The notes under the pieces were generated by a model, which had not been told where the DNA came from, did no database searches, and saw only the letters and a program-made list of their open reading frames with translations. This document shows, piece by piece, positions 1 through 5,399 of a stretch of 6,237 nt of DNA. Position numbers and translations under genes: made by a program. How positions within the stretch are numbered: position 1 is the first letter of the stretch; every line of letters begins with the position of its first letter. The DNA is taken from assembly GCA_025357975.1 (NCBI GenBank), contig JANYKY010000385.1:1-6237 (forward strand), in the 5' to 3' direction. The stretch comes from Gemmatimonadaceae bacterium (GTDB lineage Bacteria; Gemmatimonadota; Gemmatimonadetes; Gemmatimonadales; Gemmatimonadaceae).

Positions 1-7
1 CCCGCCG

Positions 8-195
8 TCCGCCTTCCGCTGTCCGTGTCCGTTTTCTGTTTTCGGTGCCCCGCTGCCGGTGCGCATGCCCGATTATCGGTATCCCGGATGGGGAGAAAGC
101 CTGCAAAAACAAAATCCGGGTGACGGAGCATCGCGCACGCGTACCGGAGACGGGGTACCGACAACGGACTACGGACACGGACAGCGGAAAACGGA
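8..195. repeat. Large imperfect inverted repeat (REPIN/MITE-like hairpin)
   Basis: Two arms, 8-89 and 114-195, are reverse complements of each other without any gap, around a 24-nt A/G-rich centre (90-113). By hand alignment about 64 of 82 positions pair. The outer part contains an exact 19-bp match (14-32 against 171-189, TTCCGCTGTCCGTGTCCGT and its complement), and several mismatches would be G:U wobbles in RNA. The arms consist of degenerate 6-7-base words of the type GTCCGT / CGGAC. I recall words of this kind as common between genes in Gemmatimonadota, but that is memory only. There is no T-run after the plus-strand hairpin, so it is not a standard intrinsic terminator. It could be a non-autonomous REP/MITE-type element, or a long RNA stem at the end of an upstream transcript. 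No transposase or clear target-site duplication is visible. Confidence 0.75.
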
Positions 196-231
196 AAAAA
201 GGATAGAAAGAGAGGACACCGGCATGAGATA

Positions 232-261
232 CCCGACTCCCGCCACCCGCACCCAACGCCC
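232..261 (-). other. G-quadruplex motif on the minus strand (five C-tracts on plus)
   Basis: Five CCC tracts lie at 232-234, 239-241, 246-248, 252-254 and 259-261, separated by 4, 4, 3 and 4 bases. Read on the minus strand this satisfies the usual G3-N1-7 quadruplex pattern, with one spare G-tract. The near-regular 7-base period suggests a short degenerate tandem repeat. It lies about 15 bp upstream of the candidate -35 of the first gene, so it could affect local melting or regulator access. It could equally be a remnant of the C-rich repeat DNA to its left. Only the motif is seen; folding is inferred. Confidence 0.5.
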
Positions 262-275
262 GCAGGCAAATGGTC

Positions 276-304
276 TTGTACTATCGCGTTAACGGGGTTA
301 CTGT
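276..304 (+). promoter_or_regulatory. Candidate sigma70-type promoter for the XRE gene
   Basis: TTGTAC at 276-281 (3 of 6 to TTGACA) is followed after 17 bp by TACTGT at 299-304 (4 of 6 to TATAAT). Transcription would start near 311, giving a leader of roughly 45 nt before the ATG at 358. The stretch is AT-richer than its surroundings and is the only reasonable promoter position before the gene run. The match is weak, so this is a proposal. The -10 overlaps the left copy of the direct repeat at 297-313. Confidence 0.3.
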
Positions 305-342
305 ATTACGTAGTTAGTCAACGCAGTTACCGAATAACGTAG
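297..342 (+). promoter_or_regulatory. Candidate operator: 17-bp near-direct repeat upstream of the XRE gene
   Basis: GTTACTGTATTACGTAG (297-313) and GTTACCGAATAACGTAG (326-342) match at 14 of 17 positions and start 29 bp apart. Each begins with a GTTA-N5-TwAC element, a perfect dyad in the right copy (GTTA...TAAC) and a near dyad in the left. A further GTTAAC lies just upstream, at 288-293. The repeats span the candidate -10 and the transcription start region, directly before a gene for an HTH protein. Autoregulated XRE regulators commonly bind such paired sites; the assignment here is inference. Confidence 0.45.
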
Positions 343-357
343 GATCAAAGGCAGGAA

Positions 358-915
358 ATGACCGACTGGATCGGCCGTGATCTGGAGCGCCTCCGCAAAC
401 AGCGTGGACTCCGGAGAGAAGACGTTGCAGCACAACTCACCGTTCCAGTATCACCGTCAACAATCCGCAACATCGAGCACGACGATCACTACAACGTCTC
501 GCTCGACCTGCTGCGGCAGATCGCATCTGTCCTTGGCGTCGAGCTCCGTGTTTCGCTCGACACCGCAGTCGACCCTGCCGTCATTGGCGAGGTTCCGGCG
601 GGCAAGCGTATCGTCGATAACGAGTACTTCATACGGTACATCCGGGCACGCTATCCGGATTGCCCGTTGACGAACTCTCAGATTGGAAGGCGCATGTGGA
701 GTTTCGCCGAGTCGCATGGGGCGGAGCTCGTGAAGGGCAGGAAGCAGCTCAAGAAACCGGCAGCAGGGTCGGAGGGGTTACATCATCGGCTCCCCACGAC
801 GGCTGCAGAATATCAGGTATTCGAGAAAGACTTTGCTGCCCTCGAGCGGTTTGCGAATCGCCTCGGGAGGGCATTTTCCGACGGAAAGGGAGGAGTGCTT
901 GTACCAGCGGCCTGA
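358..915 (+). CDS. XRE-family helix-turn-helix protein with orphan C-terminal region
   Basis: This 185-residue cytoplasmic protein is a probable DNA-binding regulator. Residues about 5-66 form a five-helix XRE/HTH_3 domain: IGRDLERLRKQRGL opens it, REDVAAQL is the first HTH helix, SPSTIRNIEH is the recognition-helix region, and the LLRQIASVLGVEL segment closes it. The remaining ~115 residues are charged and contain NEYFIRYIRARYP, a basic stretch near GRKQLKKP and a helical C-terminus rich in Phe, Glu and Arg (VFEKDFAALERFANRLGRAF). I do not recognise this part as a named domain. The ATG at 358 is preceded by AAAGG (347-351) at 6-nt spacing. No toxin-like gene lies next to it, so an antitoxin role has no support here. 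It is first in the run and follows a repeated-site promoter region, which suggests autoregulation. The HTH call is firm; the regulon and C-terminal function are unknown. Confidence 0.85.
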   Translation: MTDWIGRDLERLRKQRGLRREDVAAQLTVPVSPSTIRNIEHDDHYNVSLDLLRQIASVLGVELRVSLDTAVDPAVIGEVPAGKRIVDNEYFIRYIRARYPDCPLTNSQIGRRMWSFAESHGAELVKGRKQLKKPAAGSEGLHHRLPTTAAEYQVFEKDFAALERFANRLGRAFSDGKGGVLVPAA

Positions 916-916
916 C

Positions 917-922
917 GGAGGA
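917..922 (+). promoter_or_regulatory. Strong Shine-Dalgarno for the short leader ORF
   Basis: GGAGGA begins 1 nt after the TGA of the XRE gene and ends 7 nt before the ATG at 930. It is the best ribosome-binding site in the window. It points to the 11-codon ORF at 930-965 rather than directly to the transglycosylase frame, whose own GTG at 962 has no good site at normal distance. Confidence 0.6.
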
Positions 923-929
923 CTTTCCC

Positions 930-965
930 ATGTTGAAGAGGGAAAGACCAGCCTCAAGATCGTGA
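930..965 (+). CDS. Putative 11-residue leader peptide coupled to the transglycosylase
   Basis: ATG at 930 opens a short frame encoding MLKRERPASRS and stopping with TGA at 963-965. It has an ideal Shine-Dalgarno (917-922). Its stop overlaps the GTG at 962-964 as GTGA, the arrangement typical of translational coupling: ribosomes ending the short ORF could restart on the transglycosylase. The peptide is basic (Lys, three Arg) and shows no attenuator-type codon run, and I recognise no family. Alternatively the ATG at 930 is the true transglycosylase start in the source genome and a one- or two-base sequencing error between about 933 and 962 has broken the frame; the Arg/Lys-rich N-terminus would suit a cytoplasmic tail before a membrane anchor. 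Both readings are inference. Confidence 0.4.
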   Translation: MLKRERPASRS

Positions 966-1627
966 CCACGCGAGACCAGGTCACCAACCTGTTCCGCCCG
1001 TGGTGGCGCCGATACATGGTTCCATTTTTTCATGCAGTCTCGCTCGTCGCTTTGCTCATCGGCGGCTCTGTCTGGACGATTCAACAGCAACATCCGAAGT
1101 ACACGAGTCCGGTCGCCCTGCTCAAGCTTCCGGCGGCGGTTGTCGGTGCAGTGACGCCGAGCGAGGAAGCGTTTCGCATCGGGCAGGTGCTTCGCCACTA
1201 CACGAGTGACGGTGATAACGCTGACCGGATTGCTCAGGCAGTCGTCAGCGAGAGCAAGAGAAAACAGATCGATCCGAGCCTGCTGCTCGGCGTGATGCTC
1301 GTCGAGGACAATACGTTGAATCCGAAAGCTCGCAGTTTCATGGGTGCTCGCGGCCTTATGCAGGTGATGCCTTTTCATCGCGGCCAGTGGGGCTGCGATT
1401 CGACAGATCTCTACAGCATCGAAGGCAATATCTGCCATGGTGTGAGTGTGCTCGCCGACGCAATCAAGAATGCGCCGAGTTTGAATGTTGCGCTTCAGCG
1501 CTACAACGGATGCGTGACCGGTCGCAATACGCCGGGATGCTATTCGTACTCTACAAAGGTGATGGCAGCCCGCAATCAGGCTGCGCGCGACATCATGGCG
1601 GTGTCGAACACAACTCCGCAGGAGTAG
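962..1627 (+). CDS. Membrane-anchored lytic transglycosylase (SLT domain)
   Basis: The protein has 221 residues when started at GTG 962. It probably cleaves the MurNAc-GlcNAc bond of peptidoglycan to yield 1,6-anhydro ends in the periplasm. A basic N-terminal tail (RPWWRRY) precedes one membrane segment, about residues 21-40, so the enzyme should be anchored in the inner membrane. The SLT fold spans about 88-206: catalytic Glu115 in MLVEDN, GLMQ at 131-134, the RYNG motif at 180-183 (usual AYN) and Tyr194/196. The Ser that normally follows the catalytic Glu is Asp116. Cysteines 145, 158, 184 and 193 could form two disulphides. Start choice: GTG 962 overlaps the leader stop as GTGA; ATG 1016 would shorten the cytoplasmic tail and start just before the membrane segment; TTG 833 would run deep into the XRE gene and adds unlikely protein. 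The stop lies 1 nt before the next gene's TTG. Confidence 0.8.
   Translation: MTTRDQVTNLFRPWWRRYMVPFFHAVSLVALLIGGSVWTIQQQHPKYTSPVALLKLPAAVVGAVTPSEEAFRIGQVLRHYTSDGDNADRIAQAVVSESKRKQIDPSLLLGVMLVEDNTLNPKARSFMGARGLMQVMPFHRGQWGCDSTDLYSIEGNICHGVSVLADAIKNAPSLNVALQRYNGCVTGRNTPGCYSYSTKVMAARNQAARDIMAVSNTTPQE
1620..1624 (+). promoter_or_regulatory. Shine-Dalgarno AGGAG for the EamA transporter gene
   Basis: AGGAG lies inside the last codons of the transglycosylase. It is 4 nt before TTG 1629 and 13 nt before the in-frame GTG 1638. The first spacing is short and the second long, so the exact transporter start is unsettled. The placement implies that both genes are read from the same mRNA. Confidence 0.5.
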
Positions 1628-1628
1628 C

Positions 1629-2582
1629 TTGCCGCCGGTGAATTCCGGCATCGAAAACTCCACGAATTCCCCGGCGACTCGATTCTCGCCGGGATGGGTA
1701 CTTGCCGCGGCGTTGGTCGGTATCTCGTTCGCCGGGCCACTCGTCCGATTGTCCGCCGCTGACCCACTCGCAATCGCGGTCTGGCGACTCGCTTTCTCCC
1801 TCATCATCGTCGCGGTAGCGCTGCTCCTGTCTGGACAGTGGCGAGAATGGAGACAACTCAAGCTCGCTGAAATAGCGCTTGCAGGCGCCGCTGGAGTCGC
1901 TCTCGCGTTTCACTTCTGGGCCTGGAACACGTCGATCCACCTCACTACAATCGCTGCGTCAGTGACGCTGGTGAGTCTCCAGCCGCCGATCGTCATTGGG
2001 ATCTCGTCGATCTTCCTCCACGAGACGCCATCGCGCCGGCAGGTTTTGGGAATCACCCTCGCGGTACTCGGTGCGATGGTCATCGCGATTCCCGCATGGC
2101 TGGATCACTCGGCGGGTAAACCGGCCAGCGCATTGCTCGGGAACCTGCTTGCCGTGTCGGCCGCATTTACGGCGGCGATCTATTATACGATTGGCCGGCA
2201 TCTGCGTATCAAATACGGCATCTGGTCGTACGTTGGACTCTGCTACGGGGCATGCGCAATCGCACTCCTGTTGATGGCATGGACAACAGGTGTCCACCTT
2301 GCTCCTCAGCCAGGTCGCGAGATAGGAATCTTCGCCGGACTCGCGATCGGCCCAATGCTTCTGGGCCATACCGGGCTGAACTGGGCCCTCAAGTACATGC
2401 CAGCTTACGTGGTCAACCTCATCGTGCTTGGCGAGCCGCTCGGCGCAACAATCCTCGGTGCACTGATTCCGGCCATCAGGCAGATCCCGTCCGCTGCGAC
2501 GATTGCCGGGGGCGCCATCGTCCTGACCGGAGTGCTCCTCGCCGCTTCCGCAACGGTTTCGGGGCGAGATTTGGCTGCGTAG
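1629..2582 (+). CDS. EamA/DMT-superfamily inner-membrane transporter
   Basis: This 317-residue protein (from TTG 1629) is very hydrophobic, with ten predicted membrane segments at about residues 22-41, 47-68, 79-97, 106-130, 137-155, 167-186, 198-218, 231-247, 258-281 and 288-307. They form two EamA repeats, about 25-154 and 168-306. Family hallmarks are seen in both halves. In the first, FHFWAWNTSIHLTT leads to a Pro-Pro pair and LHETPSRRQVLG. In the second, GHTGLNWALKYMPAYVV leads to LGEPLGA. The length is typical for the 10-TM drug/metabolite transporters, which mostly export metabolites or amino acids. The substrate cannot be read from sequence, and the neighbours do not fix it. The start is TTG 1629 or GTG 1638; the extra residues are a hydrophilic N-terminal tail either way. 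It follows the transglycosylase by 1 bp, and the peptidase begins 43 bp downstream (13 bp if ATG 2596 is used). Confidence 0.85.
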   Translation: MPPVNSGIENSTNSPATRFSPGWVLAAALVGISFAGPLVRLSAADPLAIAVWRLAFSLIIVAVALLLSGQWREWRQLKLAEIALAGAAGVALAFHFWAWNTSIHLTTIAASVTLVSLQPPIVIGISSIFLHETPSRRQVLGITLAVLGAMVIAIPAWLDHSAGKPASALLGNLLAVSAAFTAAIYYTIGRHLRIKYGIWSYVGLCYGACAIALLLMAWTTGVHLAPQPGREIGIFAGLAIGPMLLGHTGLNWALKYMPAYVVNLIVLGEPLGATILGALIPAIRQIPSAATIAGGAIVLTGVLLAASATVSGRDLAA

Positions 2583-2625
2583 CTTTCCGAAAAGAATGCC
2601 CGTTCTCTTTCCCGCAAACCATCGA

Positions 2626-5397
2626 ATGAAGCTCCGCTTTGTTGCTCTCTTTGTTGCCGCGTGTACCGGGCTGTCTTCGGCGATCCCGGCTCAGGCAAGA
2701 ATTACATCTCCTCTGCAAGAGTTTGGTCATAACATCGGCGACGACTATTTCCTCGCGAACTACAAGCAGCTTACCGATTACTGGACGAAGCTGGATCAGC
2801 AATCCGATCGAATGCGGATGGTGCGCATTGGCACGACGGCTGAAGGCCGGCCGATGTATATGGCGATCATCACAGCGCCGGAGAATTTCAGGAAGCTTGG
2901 CCGGTATCAGGAGATTGTGTCGAGGCTCGCCCACGCACACGATCTGACTGACGATCAGGCGCACGCGCTCGCGCACGAGGGCAAGGCCGTTGTGTGGATC
3001 GACGGAGGTCTGCACGCGTCGGAAGTTCTGGGCGCTCAGCAGCTTGTCGAGTTCGTATATGAGATGGTCAGCAGAAATGACGCCGAGACGATGCGGTTTC
3101 TTCATGACGACATTCTGCTCGCGACGCTTGTAAACCCTGACGGGATGGATTTTGTCTCGGATTGGTACATGCGAGCACCAATCGCGTCTGACCGATCGAC
3201 GGCTGGCCTGCCACATCTCTACCAGAAATACGCGGGCCACGATAACAACCGCGATTCGTACATGGCGTCGCAGCCTGAAACCCAGGCGGTCGACAGTATT
3301 CTCTACCGCGCGTGGTATCCACATATCGTCTACAATCATCACCAGACGGGGCCGCCGGGAACCGTTCTGTTTGCTCCGCCGTTTCGCGACCCGTTCAACT
3401 ACAATCTGGATCCGCTCATTCCCGTCGGGATCGATCTGGTCGGCGCGGCAATTCACAGCCGGTTTCTTCAGGAAAGAAAGCCCGGTGCAACGATGCGATC
3501 AGGATCGCCTTACTCCACGTGGTGGAACGGCGGCCTTCGCACCACCGTTTACTTCCACAACATGATCGGGCTGCTCACCGAGACCATCGGGAATCCAACT
3601 CCGATGGAGATCACGCTTGTCCCGGATAAGCTCTTGCCGAGCGGGAGTCTTCCTTATCCGATCATGCCGCAGCCGTGGCATTTCGCGCAGTCGATTGCCT
3701 ACGAGCTGTCAGCCAATCGCGCAGTCATGGATGTCGCGTCGAAGTACCGTGAGGATTTCCTTTTCAATGCGTATCGAATGGGAAAAAATTCGATCGAACG
3801 TGGAAGTACCGATACGTGGACGTTGACGCCCGACAAGGTCGCGCAGGTCACGGGTGAGTTCGACCGCAATCGCGCAGCGAAAAAGCAGGAATCGACTGCC
3901 GATTATATGAAGATCCTGCATCAGCAGGCGCAGCGTGATCCGCGCGGATACATAATACCGTCCGACCAGGAAGACTTTCCGACAGCGGTAAAGTTCGTCA
4001 ACACGCTGGTAAAGACCGGCATCGACGTCGAGCGCGCCACAGTCGCGTTCAACATTGCAGGGAAGACCTATCCGAGCGGCTCGTATGTCGTAATGACAGC
4101 GCAGGCGTTCCGTCCGCATGTGATGGATATGTTCGAGCCCCAGCATCATCCCGATGACATTCCGTATCCTGGCGGGCCACCGACTCCACCGTACGATAAT
4201 GCAGGATGGACGCTGACTTATATGATGGGAGTGAAAGCGGATAGAATTCTCGATCCGTTCAGTGGCCCATTTGAGAAGCTGAGCGGCTTTGCTCCAGTAC
4301 CTGCCGGAACAGTCGGACTGCGCGTTGAAACCTTGCCCGCTGGCATGGCTCGTCCTCCAGTTACGTGGTACACGTGGACGCGCGGTACCAATGACGCATT
4401 CGCGGCCGCCAACCGGCTGATGAAGGCGGGGCAGGAAGTGTATACCCTGCCGCATGCGGTCAACATTGGCGGTGCGACAATGCCCGCTGGCTCATTCCTG
4501 GTTCGTGTTACTCCGGCGACGGATGTGATCGCGAGGACTGTGGCAAAGGAGCGAGGAGTTACGTTCGCGCCTGTTTCAGCCGCGTTGATTCCGGGCGCGT
4601 CGCGCCTTCACATCCCACGAATTGCATTGTGGGACGTGTACGGCGGATCGACGTCCTCGGGATGGATGCGTTTCGTGTTCGACCAGTTCGAGTTTCCATA
4701 CGAAGTGGTTTACGCCAACGACATCGACAACGGTGACCTTTCGTCGAAGTACGACGTGTTGATTCTTCCAGACGGAGCGACGTTTGTCACCGACACGATC
4801 GGCAGAAGCTTCGAGTCGAGAATTCAGCCGGAAAAAATTCCTGCTGAGTGGAGATCCCATCTTGGGAGAATTACGGCCACGAAATCGCTTCCTCGCATTC
4901 GATCGTTCGTTGAGAATGGCGGAACGCTGCTCGCGCTTGGTGATGCATCGCGGATTGGATACAATCTGGAGATGCCTGTTGCGAATGCGTTGGTAGACAG
5001 CAGCGGAAAAGAGCTGCTGCGTTCGAAGTACTACGTTCCGGGTTCGGTGTTGTCCGTCGCTGTTGATACGGCCAATGCAATCGCATGGGGCCTGCATTCG
5101 CCGACCGATATTTATTTTGACAACTACCCGGCGTTTCGAATGCTTCCGTCAGCAAAATCGGCTGGAGTGACTTCAGTAGCCTGGTTCGAGGGTGCAACCC
5201 CTTTGCGCAGCGGCTGGGCGTGGGGGCAGAAAGCGCTCGATGGCGCCTCCGAGATAGTTGTTGGTCCCCTGGGCAAGGGAAGCGTCGTTCTCTATGGACC
5301 CGAGGTGCATTTCCGGGGTCAGACTCACGGTGCCTTTCGCTTCCTGTTCAACGGCATTTACTACGCACAGAGCGAGAACCATCAGGCAGGTAACTGA
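2626..5397 (+). CDS. Exported M14-type zinc metallopeptidase with C-terminal GATase1-like domain
   Basis: The protein has 923 residues counted from ATG 2626. A signal peptide covers about 1-24 (MKLR, hydrophobic core, AQA cleavage site), so it acts in the periplasm or outside. The M14 carboxypeptidase domain spans about 35-370. Visible elements are the zinc motif HASE (H130, E133), LVNPDG (169-173), the DNNRD stretch with N208-R209 in the substrate-arginine position, NHHQTG with the third zinc ligand at H239 (or H238), and LLTET with E319 as the probable general base. Residues about 430-650 contain a duplicated alpha/beta module. Residues about 663-920 resemble a class I glutamine-amidotransferase-like fold (IALWDVYGG..., FVENGGTLLALGD) but lack a nucleophilic Cys; the only Cys, C13, lies in the signal peptide. 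The protein is much longer than classical ~300-residue carboxypeptidases but fits a large bacterial M14-like family. An in-frame ATG at 2596 gives a longer N-region; neither start has a strong Shine-Dalgarno. The substrate is unknown. Confidence 0.88.
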   Translation: MKLRFVALFVAACTGLSSAIPAQARITSPLQEFGHNIGDDYFLANYKQLTDYWTKLDQQSDRMRMVRIGTTAEGRPMYMAIITAPENFRKLGRYQEIVSRLAHAHDLTDDQAHALAHEGKAVVWIDGGLHASEVLGAQQLVEFVYEMVSRNDAETMRFLHDDILLATLVNPDGMDFVSDWYMRAPIASDRSTAGLPHLYQKYAGHDNNRDSYMASQPETQAVDSILYRAWYPHIVYNHHQTGPPGTVLFAPPFRDPFNYNLDPLIPVGIDLVGAAIHSRFLQERKPGATMRSGSPYSTWWNGGLRTTVYFHNMIGLLTETIGNPTPMEITLVPDKLLPSGSLPYPIMPQPWHFAQSIAYELSANRAVMDVASKYREDFLFNAYRMGKNSIERGSTDTWTLTPDKVAQVTGEFDRNRAAKKQESTADYMKILHQQAQRDPRGYIIPSDQEDFPTAVKFVNTLVKTGIDVERATVAFNIAGKTYPSGSYVVMTAQAFRPHVMDMFEPQHHPDDIPYPGGPPTPPYDNAGWTLTYMMGVKADRILDPFSGPFEKLSGFAPVPAGTVGLRVETLPAGMARPPVTWYTWTRGTNDAFAAANRLMKAGQEVYTLPHAVNIGGATMPAGSFLVRVTPATDVIARTVAKERGVTFAPVSAALIPGASRLHIPRIALWDVYGGSTSSGWMRFVFDQFEFPYEVVYANDIDNGDLSSKYDVLILPDGATFVTDTIGRSFESRIQPEKIPAEWRSHLGRITATKSLPRIRSFVENGGTLLALGDASRIGYNLEMPVANALVDSSGKELLRSKYYVPGSVLSVAVDTANAIAWGLHSPTDIYFDNYPAFRMLPSAKSAGVTSVAWFEGATPLRSGWAWGQKALDGASEIVVGPLGKGSVVLYGPEVHFRGQTHGAFRFLFNGIYYAQSENHQAGN

Positions 5398-5399
5398 TA

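Noticed and set aside
8..200. Intrinsic terminator reading of the upstream inverted repeat
   Set aside because: The stem is far longer than usual and no T-run follows on the plus strand. The A-run at 195-200 would precede, not follow, the stem for a minus-strand transcript.
59..292. 77-codon plus-strand ORF in the upstream region
   Set aside because: It runs through the inverted repeat and the C-tract array, its composition is low-complexity Arg/Thr/Gly/Pro, and it lacks a convincing ribosome-binding site.
1..357. CRISPR array or tRNA in the repeat-rich left end
   Set aside because: There are no equal-length direct repeats with unique spacers and no cloverleaf-type conserved T-arm or anticodon pattern.
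833..961. N-terminal extension of the transglycosylase from TTG 833
   Set aside because: It would overlap the XRE gene by 83 bp and adds a sequence without hydrophobic or domain character. The GTGA junction at 962 or ATG 1016 is more credible.
358..1627. Toxin-antitoxin or defence module made of the XRE gene and its neighbour
   Set aside because: The neighbour carries lytic transglycosylase motifs and a membrane anchor, not a toxin fold, and no other defence-type gene is present.
749..1861. 370-codon minus-strand ORF
   Set aside because: It is antisense to three genes with clear family motifs. The translation is Arg/His/Ser-rich without any domain, as expected for a shadow frame.
2476..3456. 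326-codon minus-strand ORF
   Set aside because: It lies antisense to the EamA 3' end and the M14 catalytic region. It is Arg-rich with no motif, so it is a shadow.
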